Program-made: the position numbers and the translations under genes
Assembly (NCBI RefSeq): GCF_001649575.2
Contig: NC_051435.1
Coordinates: 8,827,781 to 8,891,780 of the forward strand
Direction of reading: 5' to 3'
Length of the DNA stretch: 64,000 nt
DNA from: Kryptolebias marmoratus
Lineage: Eukaryota > Chordata > Actinopteri > Cyprinodontiformes > Rivulidae
In this document: positions 12,825 to 24,120 of the stretch, piece after piece
Layout of the letters: every line of letters begins with the position of its first letter
How positions within the stretch are numbered: the first letter of the stretch is position 1
The notes under the pieces: generated by a model
What the model was told of the DNA's origin: nothing
Database searches by the model: none
Seen by the model: the letters and a program-made list of their open reading frames with translations, nothing else

Positions 12825-13010
12825 AGTTTTAATTTGGAACCCATCAGCTTGCTTAATGCACTCTTACTCTCTTTGGCTCTGAGGTCACATAGCCCGCTGA
12901 GCACACTCATAAACAAATTAATTGGCTTGCCAACACTATTTATGTCCTGTACACACACATCACAATATGCACACTCCCTCAATCCCCACTGATGGGTACT
13001 CTTTGCTCTG
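12825..13010. promoter_or_regulatory. Candidate enhancer-like block
   Basis: The block carries a forkhead-like site ATAAACAAA (12909-12917) running directly into an AATTAATTGGC homeodomain-like core, then the palindrome TTGGCTTGCCAA (12922-12933), all within 25 bp. A GCTTAATGCAC segment lies upstream near 12850. Composition is richer than the flanks. Motif identities are general knowledge; regulatory function is inference. Confidence 0.3.
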
Positions 13011-13635
13011 AGAGAAGTAAAACGGTATTGTACACCTTTGCAAATTAATAGCATTCAACTAAGGATAAACACAACGCTGGAACTTTTTGAAATAAAATAT
13101 TGTTGATCAAGGGTAGGTAATGAAAAACCTTTGAATATTTTGAAGCAAATACATTGCAAATGAAAGTAACAAAGATAAATTTTTACCATTTTACCTGTGC
13201 TTTGGCAAATATTACAGACTGCGAAAGGTTTCTGGGATTTATTTGTAAAAAATAAATATGGGGTAGGATTTTGTAAGATTTAAATATTTTACTTCACAAA
13301 ACCACACAATCCTTAATCCAGGAAAAAATAAAAAAAATAAAAAAAAAATCTGAAGTATTTGAAGACAGACATGTGATTTCTCTTTATGATTTCTGGAAGG
13401 AAAATAGGTAGTAATGGTCACTGAACTTTTTATTTTATTTTATATTTTTACTCTTACTTTTTACCCTGCCCCAGCTTCATGCTATGTAGAGGTTCACTTC
13501 ACATTGCATGATATCTAGGTTTAAGTTTAAGTGTGGCTTTTAAAACCATTAACTTGTGTTTTAATTTGTAGACTATCATTTGAAACTATCTGTTTTGGCT
13601 TCAAAATGTCACATTTGGAAATATACAGATATCTT
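13011..13635. other. Noncoding DNA
   Basis: AT-rich sequence with A/T runs and no recognisable feature. Confidence 0.5.
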
Positions 13636-13683
13636 TATGAACAAGTTAATTGAGATATAAATGTATCAATTAACTTGTTCATA
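13636..13683. repeat. Perfect 18-bp inverted repeat (hairpin)
   Basis: Arms TATGAACAAGTTAATTGA (13636-13653) and its exact reverse complement (13666-13683) are separated by a 12-nt AT-rich loop. Pairing continues imperfectly outward to about 13629 and 13690. It could be a cruciform, the core of a tiny palindromic element or a chance AT-rich palindrome. It does not resemble a miRNA precursor I know. Confidence 0.9.
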
Positions 13684-16600
13684 TAGGTATTTTTATCAAC
13701 AAATCGCAATGTGTGCCTCTTTCATGCACTGCAACTTTATTAAAACACCCAGGTGTCAAAACATTTTAGCATTTGATGCCAATGTTCTACGTAAAGATAG
13801 TGTAAATATTTATGTCATCATTTGGCATAATTTAGATTAAGTCTTTTAAATCTGAACATAGTATTTGAGTTCAAACCATTTACATGCAATTGAAAGGCCT
13901 TCAGGTAAAAACAAAGTAAATATATACATACACATACACGTGTACGTATATCATGTCTGGGTGGTCTGTTTTTTTTTTTTCACTTTCCTTCAGCCAGCTT
14001 ATTAGGACTTATTTCAGAAGTTACTATTCCAGAATGATAGATGGTGTCACTTTCTAACATTTCAAAGTCGGAAGTAGGACACATTGTGCATATCTCACAT
14101 GTGCCAGAGGCTTTGACAAAGCAGCAATGACATTTTGGGAAATGGAACTGTTGGGTCACAAAACTTTAGTATTTTTTTTCTTTCATTTTTATTGCCATAC
14201 ATATTTATCTTTACAGATGATTGCCAAGTAAATGACTGAAAGTGTAACCATAATGCTTTTTTTTTTGTTTATTTATTTCTGCTTACTTTATATATTTAAA
14301 TTTAATTTGATATAAAATCACTTATTAGTATAAAACTGTATTAAAAAGGAAAGAAAATCAATTTAAAGCTGTAAGTTTAATTTGCAGAGCTGCTCAGCCT
14401 CCTTAAACCATTTTGTTTTGGTTTACTGGCCAACATTCACTGAACAGTCTGGTTTCAGCACTTTAATCAGCAACCAACAGTAGATGGCTACTAAAATAGG
14501 CATCTGTGTACTGCAGTACTTGCCCTGCAAAAAAATGCAAATAAAAAAAGAAGGAACATCAATATAAAATGAATTCATGGCAGAAACATAAACACAATAT
14601 ATTCCTTAAAAAGGTTTGCTGTTTCCTAACAAGGTGCAATAATACAAAGTGAGGATATATTTATATAACTCTGATGTTCCATATCAAATAAGTAAAATTA
14701 AAACCTTTTACTGTTAATAATTTGTACTGTCATGAGACAAACACAGTATCACCTGCACATTTGCAGACATTATCCATTTTATCTTCATTTACTAAAACAA
14801 TCTGGTTAGAGACATTTCTTTCTAAACCTGCATGATGAAGCAAACAACCAACTAGTTTTTGAAAACACAAGGACACTAAATCTAGATAAAAAAAGTAAAT
14901 AATAATAACAAGAAGAGGAAGAAGATTAATGAGATTATAGAGCTGATCTTTACAACACACCCTCACGCAACAACCTCAGCTTAAGGCCAAATGCCTTACA
15001 TGAATTTTTAGCTTTCACTTAGCATAAACTTTCTACATGGGTGCAAGTCAGATCTTGCTAAAGCAGTTTGATCAGGAAAAGAAGAATGCAAACACACAAA
15101 CAGTAGGGTGTCTGTGTAACTGAAGGTGCGGGACACATTTCACAACAGTTGACAAATGTGGTTCAACAACCCAGGAGTCAAAAAGCTAAAAGATCCTTTG
15201 AGTTAAAGAGTAAGTTATCATAAGTGGAGCACTTGTTCTACTCTACCTACATCTGTTGATGCTTAGAAAACAATGTTTTAACGTCAGACAAATATAGATT
15301 CTTAACCATGACCGATTCATTGAGCATTTAAATGCAGAGCTCATACATTACAGCTGTGACTAATGTAGAGGAAACATGCAATTAATTTTCTTTAATTTCG
15401 TTCTTAAAGAACAAACATATTACTAAAAAATACATTAAAAAATGAGTTTTAAGGCAGTTCTGATGATAAAAAAATGCAGTTCTGACAGTAAATACAAATA
15501 ATGAATAAATAATAAAACAACCAATACAGTGAACACTTACGCTATCATAAAGGTGGAGAAGAGTCAAAGATCTCAGAGGTGTGGAAATTATTTTATTTTA
15601 TAAAAAAATGATAGGTTAAAAAAAACATGAATTTCTAGATGACCTTTGAGTCTCTCCTTGAATATATCTAAATAATTTAACTTCCCTCGTTTGCCAACAG
15701 CTAGAAAGATGAATGATTTTTTAAAGAAAATTAAGGGACTAAGTGTTAACATGACAAGCATCACTTGCACCTGCACACATTTGTCAAATATTGTCATATA
15801 ATCACAGAGCCTAAAACCACATTTTAACAAGGCAATGGCATCCACAGAGCTTTTTAAAGTAGTGTGGACTAAACAGAATGTCCCCACTTTCTAAAAAAAC
15901 TCACTAAACTTCAAAGTTTAAAAACTGTTTAAATCACTGACTCTACTCAAAGTGAGCCCAGCATCACTCCTCACAATCAAAGCCTGACTTGGCCAAAGTG
16001 GGAAATATGAGATGACTAAAATTTGAACATATATAAACATACACAGAAAGCCTTAAGCAAGAACACTGAGCATTAATGCATTCATTAATTTAAAGAACCT
16101 TTCAGCCTGTCTTAAAACTGTGCATTACTAGGCCATGAGAACTGACTGTACAGCTCAATATGATCCATTCTTGTAAAGAAAAGGGGGAGAGGGCTTTCAT
16201 CAATCAGTAATAAATCAATTGTGAGATGAAAAGAAAGACACGCAACACAGGGCACAATCAATCCCTTTACCCAAAGTCAGCTCTTCAAAGAACTGCTGTC
16301 TTTGAGCACTCATTTGCCCTAATGTAAACTTTGACAAACTGGATTTAGTGGTCAGGCTGGTGAGAGTTCTGCACATCACTGCTTAACAAAAGGAAAAAGA
16401 AAAGACGAGTTGATCATGAATTATGAATCATTCTGAGGTTTGCCAAGCTTTGTTTGCTCTTTGAGATCAGAGGCAAGATAATGATGACACAGAGATTATA
16501 AACTACTTTTTAATGTATTTCACATGGGCTTCACATGAATACCAATGTGTTCAGTTTAATTCCTCCGTTCATATTTTAGACACGGCACCCCTCTCTCATT

Positions 16601-17560
16601 CTCGGCCTTTGTGGCCTATTAACCTTTAGCCAGGATTCTGTGTTGGAACTCAAAAAATCCTATCACCATGTCCACTCTGATGACAGCATAGACAACACCT
16701 ATGAACCGCCACATTGATTTACATGTTTTATGATAATGTGATTCACATTCACAGTGTAATAAAGATCCTTTGAATACATAAATAAAGTGTAAAGTTGTTC
16801 ATTTTGACTGCAATAATCTCCACTTAGTAGTTTTAACACAATTGCCACCTTTTCCTGAAACAAATCAAGCAATTTTTATGCACTGTTCAGGAAGTCTGTA
16901 AGATGATAAAGGAAACCTAACCTTAAATCCAAGAAAGATTATGAGTGAGAAACTGTTTTATTTGAATCTTTGAGATAATCAGACTAAAAGACAGGAATCA
17001 GGAGAGATAAGAAAAAAAGAGGAGCTTTTAGTTACTCATCCTTTTTCAGACAGTCCTCAGTAGTGTCCAGACGAAAAGGTATTCAAGTGCTAAATCCCTT
17101 TAATCTCGCACATCAAAAAGCAACTCGTGCAGCACTTAGTTGTCTGAGACTACTAAAATAACCCTAGATATGCTGCCTCATCTTTTTAATAAAATATAGG
17201 ATTTAATTCAAGATCACATGCAACACATTTGTAAGATCTTTCCTGATAACTTGTTACCTTATCTTTTGATTAGGTTTTGCTTTGACTTTAGATAGGAAAA
17301 GCAAGAGTATCCCAACATACAATCTTAGCCAAACATTGTGCAACCAATTTATTTTTCTCAGTGAAATTTACCTGTTTATAATTACTACATTTCATTTACT
17401 GTTTACTCATCAGTTTGATGTCTAATGCAGCTTCCTGTCAACCACTGACATTGTTATCCAAATTTCCCTCCAAAAAAAAATAAGATGAAAGCAAAAATAA
17501 ATTTGTACCAGACAGTACCACTGCACCCAAAGCAAGGAAGTGAGTCAAATAGACAATAGT
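13684..17560. other. Noncoding DNA
   Basis: Long unique AT-rich stretch. Slightly complex parts at 14030-14160, 14380-14530, 16280-16400 and 16555-16650 could be weak regulatory candidates. No transposon, RNA gene or coding exon recognised. Confidence 0.45.
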
Positions 17561-17685
17561 GTCACTGCTCCTGTCCACCTTCCCGTTGGGGGTTATCTCC
17601 CCTCTGTATCACACCAACATGCATCATGTTTGATGGCCGCAGGCTACTCTTCATGTGAACTCACACCTGTAGTTTTACACTCCTG
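17561..17685. promoter_or_regulatory. Candidate conserved noncoding block
   Basis: A short island with CpGs (CCCGTTGGGG near 17582, GGCCGCAGG near 17636) and few simple repeats, in CpG-poor surroundings. Regulatory function is only inferred from composition. Confidence 0.2.
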
Positions 17686-19406
17686 ACCTTTACATTATCC
17701 ATCAAGGCATCCTCACAAACACACACAAGCAGTACATAGTATAAAATCCACATGCATGTGCTGGTGCATATGATGTCAACATATGCTCTCTATCAGTGAA
17801 ATATCTACAACTGGTGCTGCACATAACAATGTGCAGACACAGAGGTTTGCAGTTTAATGATTAATTGTTGGGGTTTAAAATAATCTGTTCATGTCTGCTT
17901 CTGTCTGTGTTGGCAGTTTCATTGCTCATCAGCCAATGAAGAGCTTTAATTTGACTACCATCAAAATTAAAAAAGATGGAGAAAGCACAGACAGAGATGA
18001 GAGCATCAGGAAAGACAAACATGTCAGCTTGTGCTGGTGGCTCATGTGCAAATGTCTCTGCTGTGATCACACACCTTCTAGATGACAGAAACGTTTTGTT
18101 GGATGGGATGTGAGACACAGCACATGTAGTGACAACAAAAACAAGAACAAAGGTAAGCAGCAAATGTGGCTGGAAAGCAATCAACTTACAGGATAAAATA
18201 AGAAACTTTTTTTGCTGTTCTTGGTACAAGTTGTGCACTCAAATTTGTAAGGTTTTTGCTAAGAATAAGAAATAAGTCATCTTAGCGCAACAATGGCTTG
18301 CTGTGGTATAAATAAAAACCAATATATTAAAACCTTCAAACATGGGTTTCAAAATTTAAAACCAAAAATAAGTTTTAACATTTGTAAATTTATGCAGGCA
18401 AAAACATTCCTTATAAACATTATGCATGTAGCCAACAGCACTGCAGGGGCACCAATCACTTATCTGATGTGGGGTTTTTTTTATTCCCAACAAGCAGTAG
18501 GAATATGCAAACATGGTACACTGTTGGGTTTTTCATAGATTTTATATTTTTGTTCTCTAAAGGTCTCTCAGTGACCTTCAGTGGTGTTTCAGGGACTACA
18601 TTGTTCCTGTTTTTGACTACATATAAGTTTGCATGTGTTACATGTAAACCTGAATGGGTTGTTGAAATGTACCATATATCTGACTTATTTATCTTACATG
18701 AAACATTATTGAAACAAACTGAATAGATACTACACATCAAAATCTAACTTATGATTGCTTGGCAATTTTATATGTACATGTAATGGAAAATACATTACTG
18801 AAAACTGATTTAAGTATATGCAACTGTGTTTGAGTAAACCTAAAAGTAGAACCTAAAAAAAAAAAAATCTGCAGGATGGCTTGGAGGATGTTCAATTTTT
18901 GTGTATGCAATTTATCCCTAAACTAAAGAACATGTGTAAAATTGATTTTCTTGTCAGTTCTTAAATGATTATCTTTGACTATCAAGAGAATTCCTGCTGA
19001 GTTTCCCATTTTCTGCTCAGCTCTTTTTTGTTGTTGTTTTTAACGTTCATCTTTAGTTAAATTGCAGTCTTGTCTCTTAGGTTTTTAGAATTTGAAAAAT
19101 GTCTTAGACGGTCAATGCTCATTAATAAATGTGTGCTTTATTTTGTTTTAGTCACAATACTTCATGTCTTGTTTGCTTGCAATCCACTCCCTATTTATGC
19201 TATTTTTTCACACTTGTTAAGAGCTTTGCATTGATTTTAATGATCTGAAAGATGTTTTACGTCAGCAAGCCTGAAACTATCATAATATTGCAGATGATGT
19301 ATAGTTGTATTTTTCATTATTGTTTAAACATGCTAATATGTCTAGATGAATGTGTATATAACGCCCAAAGTTTATTTTCTTGTTAGTTTCTTTTTGTTGT
19401 TAAAAC
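17686..19406. other. Noncoding DNA
   Basis: AT-rich unique DNA. The part 17900-18080 is somewhat more complex and contains overlapping open frames on both strands with no domain. Nothing else recognised. Confidence 0.45.
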
Positions 19407-19422
19407 ATTATTATTATTATTA

Positions 19423-19496
<74 letters not shown>

Positions 19497-19540
19497 GCAG
19501 CAGTAGTAGTAGAAGAAGAAGAAGAAGAAGTAGTAATAGT
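19407..19540 (+). repeat. Compound trinucleotide microsatellite (ATT)n-(GCA/GTA)n-(GAA)n-(GTA)n
   Basis: About 89 bp of ATT/TTA repeats with one interruption near 19422-19427 run to 19495. They pass into GCA/GTA units, then about six GAA units (19512-19530) and GTA units. The trinucleotide phase is kept across the changes, so it translates as a run of Tyr, Ser and Arg. That open frame (from 19346) is not a gene. The graded unit change suggests stepwise mutation at one edge of an ATT array. Confidence 0.95.
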
Positions 19541-19582
19541 CTTTTATTTTTGTATACATGTATAGTTGATGTACACTTCAAA

Positions 19583-19666
19583 TTGTAAAGTTGTCCTTGT
19601 TGGAAAGCAGATTAGGGTGATATGCATGAAATCCGCTTTATGGATAAGGTTTGATTTGATTTGATT
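19583..19666 (+). mobile_element. Possible LINE 3' tail with TTTGA repeats
   Basis: A segment reading roughly ATGCATGAAATCCGCTTTAT followed by GGATAAGG and three TTTGA units (19650-19666) resembles the 3' ends of fish L2/CR1-like LINEs, which end in a short GCTTTATAAATAAA-like segment plus tandem pentamers. The body upstream is not recognisable. The similarity is from memory, so confidence is modest. Confidence 0.4.
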
Positions 19667-20650
19667 CAGTCTTCAGCTCCAGCTGTAAAACGGCACAGCC
19701 TTCCCTCTGGATGAATTTTCACTTTTCACTAAGATGTTTTTTTTATTTTTTTGGCACTGTAGATTAAAAAATCCATCAGAAAGTTCTCATGTATTTGACA
19801 GAGAATCACATATATATATATATATATATAAATAATTGTTATTAATTATTATTGTTGTCCTTGCTGTTAATAAATGTAGAGAAAAATAAATACATTTCCT
19901 TCATGATGTGTTTGATGTTTTCAATTTAAACTTTTTTGAACTCTAGCACATTCCCTGGGCAGCACAGCTCTGTGGGGTTTATATGTTTTTATTTACCAAT
20001 ATCTGCAGGGGATTGTTTGGATACTTTGCTTCTGTTGTATTATACTTTCTCACTTAAAGCAAAGGCTGTAAGCTGACACAAAAGAATAAATAATGTGTTG
20101 CTATTAGAAGATCAATTTAGTGATCCCTCACCTGTTTATGAGCAATTTGTTTTACTCTGCTGAACATAACTTGATTTATACCACCTTTGCCTAAACTTCT
20201 GTCAAGATACTTCAGTACCAGAAACTATTTTTTCCATAGTTTGCTTGTAGACCAAAACATGTTGATCAGTCAGGTTTCAAAGGGCAATGGCTTTATGTTG
20301 ATAATTAGTACAGAATGGAAAATAATAATAATAATAATCATTAAGTAAAAAATTAGCTTTTAGTGATCCAAATCATTTGTGTTTATATATGCCATCTTGG
20401 CCCTTGCATCAATTATTCTAATCATTGGCTGCTCCTGCCAGAGGCAAAGGCAATAGTAGGGATATTAACTTATTTTATTTTTATAAGATTTATGTCAGTG
20501 TATCAGCAACAAATTATGAGGAAAAACCTGAATGCAGTTTTGGATAGTAATCTATATAATGGGCCCACGTTTTTTTTTCAATTTGCATCCAATCACACAT
20601 CACTAAGTAGTTTTTTGTTCTTTAGAGTGCTTATTTTATATAGATCATCT
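19667..20650. other. Noncoding DNA with TA and AAT microsatellites
   Basis: Contains a TA run of about 11 units at 19810-19831 and an AAT run at 20320-20338. The rest is unique AT-rich DNA with no gene. Confidence 0.6.
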
Positions 20651-20689
20651 TGAGTTTTACAGCAGGTGAGTCTTTTACCTGCCACTGTC

Positions 20690-20860
20690 CCCTTACATAA
20701 TTATTTAGTCCAGGCAGATACACAACATGCTTCCACTCAGGTCATGACCCATCCTCTCACCTTCACACCTGCCAACCACGGGTCATTGCTAATGAGTAGC
20801 AGGTCAGTCAAAAGGGAGGCTGTGTCAGCCCAAGGACCTCCTGACCTCGTGCTAACAGAC
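20690..20860. promoter_or_regulatory. Cluster of nuclear-receptor half-sites
   Basis: Within 110 bp there are five exact matches to the PuGGTCA half-site: AGGTCATGACC (20739-20749), an inverted pair with no spacer; GGGTCA (20780-20785); AGGTCA (20801-20806); and TGACCT (20842-20847) on the other strand. A TGCTAATGAG homeodomain-like core lies between (20787-20796). An IR0 of AGGTCA is the arrangement called a palindromic thyroid-hormone response element. The block is GC-richer than its flanks. Function is inference. Confidence 0.35.
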
Positions 20861-21869
20861 ACAAAACTCTGTCTATACTCAACTCCTTATGGCAGAAAGG
20901 ACAAATCTTTGATGTTGCAGATGATTAAAAAAATAAAATACATTAAATAAACAAAACAATCAGCGAACAAAATAATCACCCACATGACCATATGGTGTGG
21001 TAAAAGATGAAAAGTTTGATTGTAGATAATAAACTCAAAGTATGGACAAAACAGAGAAAGGAAAAAGATGGCTTCAAAAATAGAATCAATTAAACAGATC
21101 TGTATACAGGATGATGTGTTTAAGTAACTGTTTCATATTCTGTTATCAGCCATTAATTTTCAAATTTGTGTGACATGTTTGGCAAATGAAATCTGACACA
21201 CCATTAAATACACCAATGAGGGAAACTTAGAAGCTTTGCTGGTGTTAATGTGATTTTATTTAACCAATGGGTATTTAAACAGGATTTGAATTGTGGTTTG
21301 AATGAAACATTCTGTTGCACCCTTTTGAGGCGCTAATGGAAAACCGGTCCCCAAGTTCAGAAAAAGAATAATACATAAATAACGAAATACAATATAATGA
21401 AATAAATTTAAAAACAATCACATTAACAAACATTTCTGCTTAAACTATGACTATAAATATTACACTACCTTATAAAATAGTTAAAATATCACAATGTAAC
21501 ATTCTTCTGTTTATTTAGTTTATCTGAACTGCTTTATCTAAGTCTATTGCCAGTGGATTGGGGTATTGCCATGCTTTCTTTGAATAGTTTATAAATAATC
21601 ATTTACCAAACACAAATTTGAAATCTAACCCTAATAGCATCATGTAGCTAAATTGCCAGATGATATTTGTTTTATTTCATACACACCTTTTTTTCAATAT
21701 TTGTTGTTTGTTTAATTGTAAATAAAGGTTAAACGCAGTAATACCGTTTGGAAAAAGAATAAAATAATTACTCCATACATGCTACATTAGGTTGTGCCAC
21801 ACACAGGGCAGTAGGATGATAATCAAGGCCTTCATGTTTGCAAATATAAGTAAAGTACATGGCAAATAA

Positions 21870-21873
<4 letters not shown>
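20861..21873. other. Noncoding DNA
   Basis: AT-rich unique sequence. A slightly odd CpG-containing segment lies at 21310-21355 (GAGGCGCTAATGG and AAACCGGTCCCC), which I cannot assign. No gene. Confidence 0.45.

Positions 21874-21920
<47 letters not shown>
21874..21920. repeat. TA dinucleotide microsatellite, about 23 units
   Basis: An uninterrupted alternating A/T run of 47 bp, followed by a T-rich tract to about 21950. The open frame on the minus strand that reads Ile-Tyr repeats here is this microsatellite. Confidence 0.95.
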
Positions 21921-21924
<4 letters not shown>

Positions 21925-21950
21925 TATTTTTTTTTATTTTTTTTTTTTCT

Positions 21951-24120
21951 CTTTTATTAAAAGGCATTTCACTGGTGGTCACAATATGTATACTGGTGAA
22001 GATGGATCTTGTGGCGTTAAATGACTCACAAGGGCATCACACCGTGGATCTGCCAAGGCTCAGTGCTAACAAGTCCCAACCCAATTGAGCCCCTGGGTAT
22101 GAGGATGTGTTTGATTTTCTGCTCACAAACTCAAATAGATTGTTTTATTGTTACCAAAAATTGGCTTGTCTTTGTCTTTCCTTTATTACCACTCCTCCAA
22201 GTTGCATGTTATTTAGCTGTTTTACACCAAATATTTGTTTATATAGTTCTGCATAAGAGAACTCATTTATTTACGAGTTTAGCTATATCCACTACTGCTT
22301 ATGGCTCCCTTCCCCCCATTTCCCCCCCCTCAGCTCACATCCATGTATTGACTGTAACCATTGCCTTATACTAATTCCTGATGAGACTAGAAGCTGAAGC
22401 AAAAAGACTGGTAGTGATACAGCTTGATTCAGCTTCTTTTTCTTTACACACTTGTTTTCTGTTTACACTACTTCTTCCTATGGAAGATTTTACTATGTAA
22501 AATCCTGTTCTGATCTTCGTCTTTCACTGATTTTGCTTAAGCTTTGGGGCTTTGCAAACTTGGTTTAATATTTCAGCAAAGGTGCTTACAAAAAATTAAC
22601 ATCTTCTGGATGAGCACCAGCTAACCACAATGTATTCAAAGGGTGTGTATATTTAGACATATTTATGATCTGCAGTGACTGGAAATACCACTTTCATCCA
22701 CAGACATGCATCAATAGAAACTACTACAGAATTACTGTTTTGTCAAACGTGCAATAACAATCACTTAACTGAAGTTTGCTGAGTATGTAGAAGAAATGAG
22801 TAGGGTGCATCAAGCCACATACTGTATAGAGAGTAAAATAAATGACACAACCTCTGTTATTAAAAGACGGTTTCTCATTGGCTAGATTTACTTAAAGAAG
22901 GTCTAAATATTTTTGCTGTTTGTTTGATTTGTAGACAAGTTCAACAAATATAGCTGAACAATAAATTTAGAAAAGTTTACATGCAGCAGTTTCAGACCCT
23001 TGAAAGATGTGTGGGCAAAATCAATCGTCAGTATTTGTGTAATACTGTGAGGAAAAAGTGCAAAATACTACATTTACCTGCATTGCATACATCTCTCTGT
23101 CAGCCTTATAACAAATGACTAACGCTGCTTTAGGGCTTATGTTGTAATCTCTTCTCAGCTTATGTTGCTAAAAATGTGGGCAAGTCAAAACTTCAGACAC
23201 CAGTAAAAAAATGGAACCAAGTCCAGGATTTCACTGGCTAAAAGCTGGTAACTTCACTGACAAAGTGAGACAAAACTGAAAGAATACAAGAGGTAATTAT
23301 AAAAAAGTTATTCTTTAAGTAAGTGTATAATTATATATTTATTTTACATGGACATAAGTAAAGTTGCTTTTTTTAATCCTTTTTTTTTCTATTTAGGTAA
23401 CTGCAAAAGATAAAGATAAGTTCTAAAGCATATGCAGCCTAAAATCAACAGTTCAAGCTTATGCAAGTCAAGTCACGTCCTGTTCAACAAGTTGAACTGC
23501 AATATAGTGGAAGAACATAAAAGTAATTTGGAAAAAATAGAAAGAGAAGCACATTTGTGTCTGAGGACATTATTTACCTAAGTAAAAAGAAAATCCAAAT
23601 ATTACCTCAACTATCTGGATTTGAAAAGAATGACTTTTTTTTTATACAGATTGCCCATGTTTGTTTTCAGCAAGCAAAGCAAACAAACCGTTTTGTGCCA
23701 GAGTTAATGAAAATGTGTACCTGTCAGCTAATTCAGTTATTGTTGCTTAAACACAAATGAAAAAAAAAAAATCATGTAAAGGGACATTCAAGCAAATGTT
23801 GCAGAATGACAAGAAAGTCCATCCATGACCATTTGTAGTTTTTGAAGAGTATTATAGATTGTAAGTATTTTGAAATGCTAAATGTCCCAATTAGGGTAAA
23901 TTAGGAGTTCAATGATATTTTAAAGTTGACAATGTGAATACTTTATCTCAGTATTTGGTATATTTTATGTGCCATATATGTGTCCCCCCACCCATTTGTT
24001 CACAATTTATTTTATGATCTTGCACATGTTCTGAATGTGCTCTCCCGCTTAGCAACATAAAGCTGTTTTACTCATCACATAAGTGGTCATCATTGATGTG
24101 AGGGCTCACAGGGACGAAAA
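21951..24120. other. Noncoding DNA with a C-tract
   Basis: 22010-22110 is a moderately complex stretch. A four-C-tract motif at 22307-22329 (CCC, CCCCCC, CCCCCCCC) could form a G-quadruplex on the minus strand. The rest is AT-rich with no gene or repeat family recognised. Confidence 0.45.

Noticed and set aside
19346..19588. Tyr/Ser/Arg-rich open frame
   Set aside because: It is the translation of the trinucleotide microsatellite.
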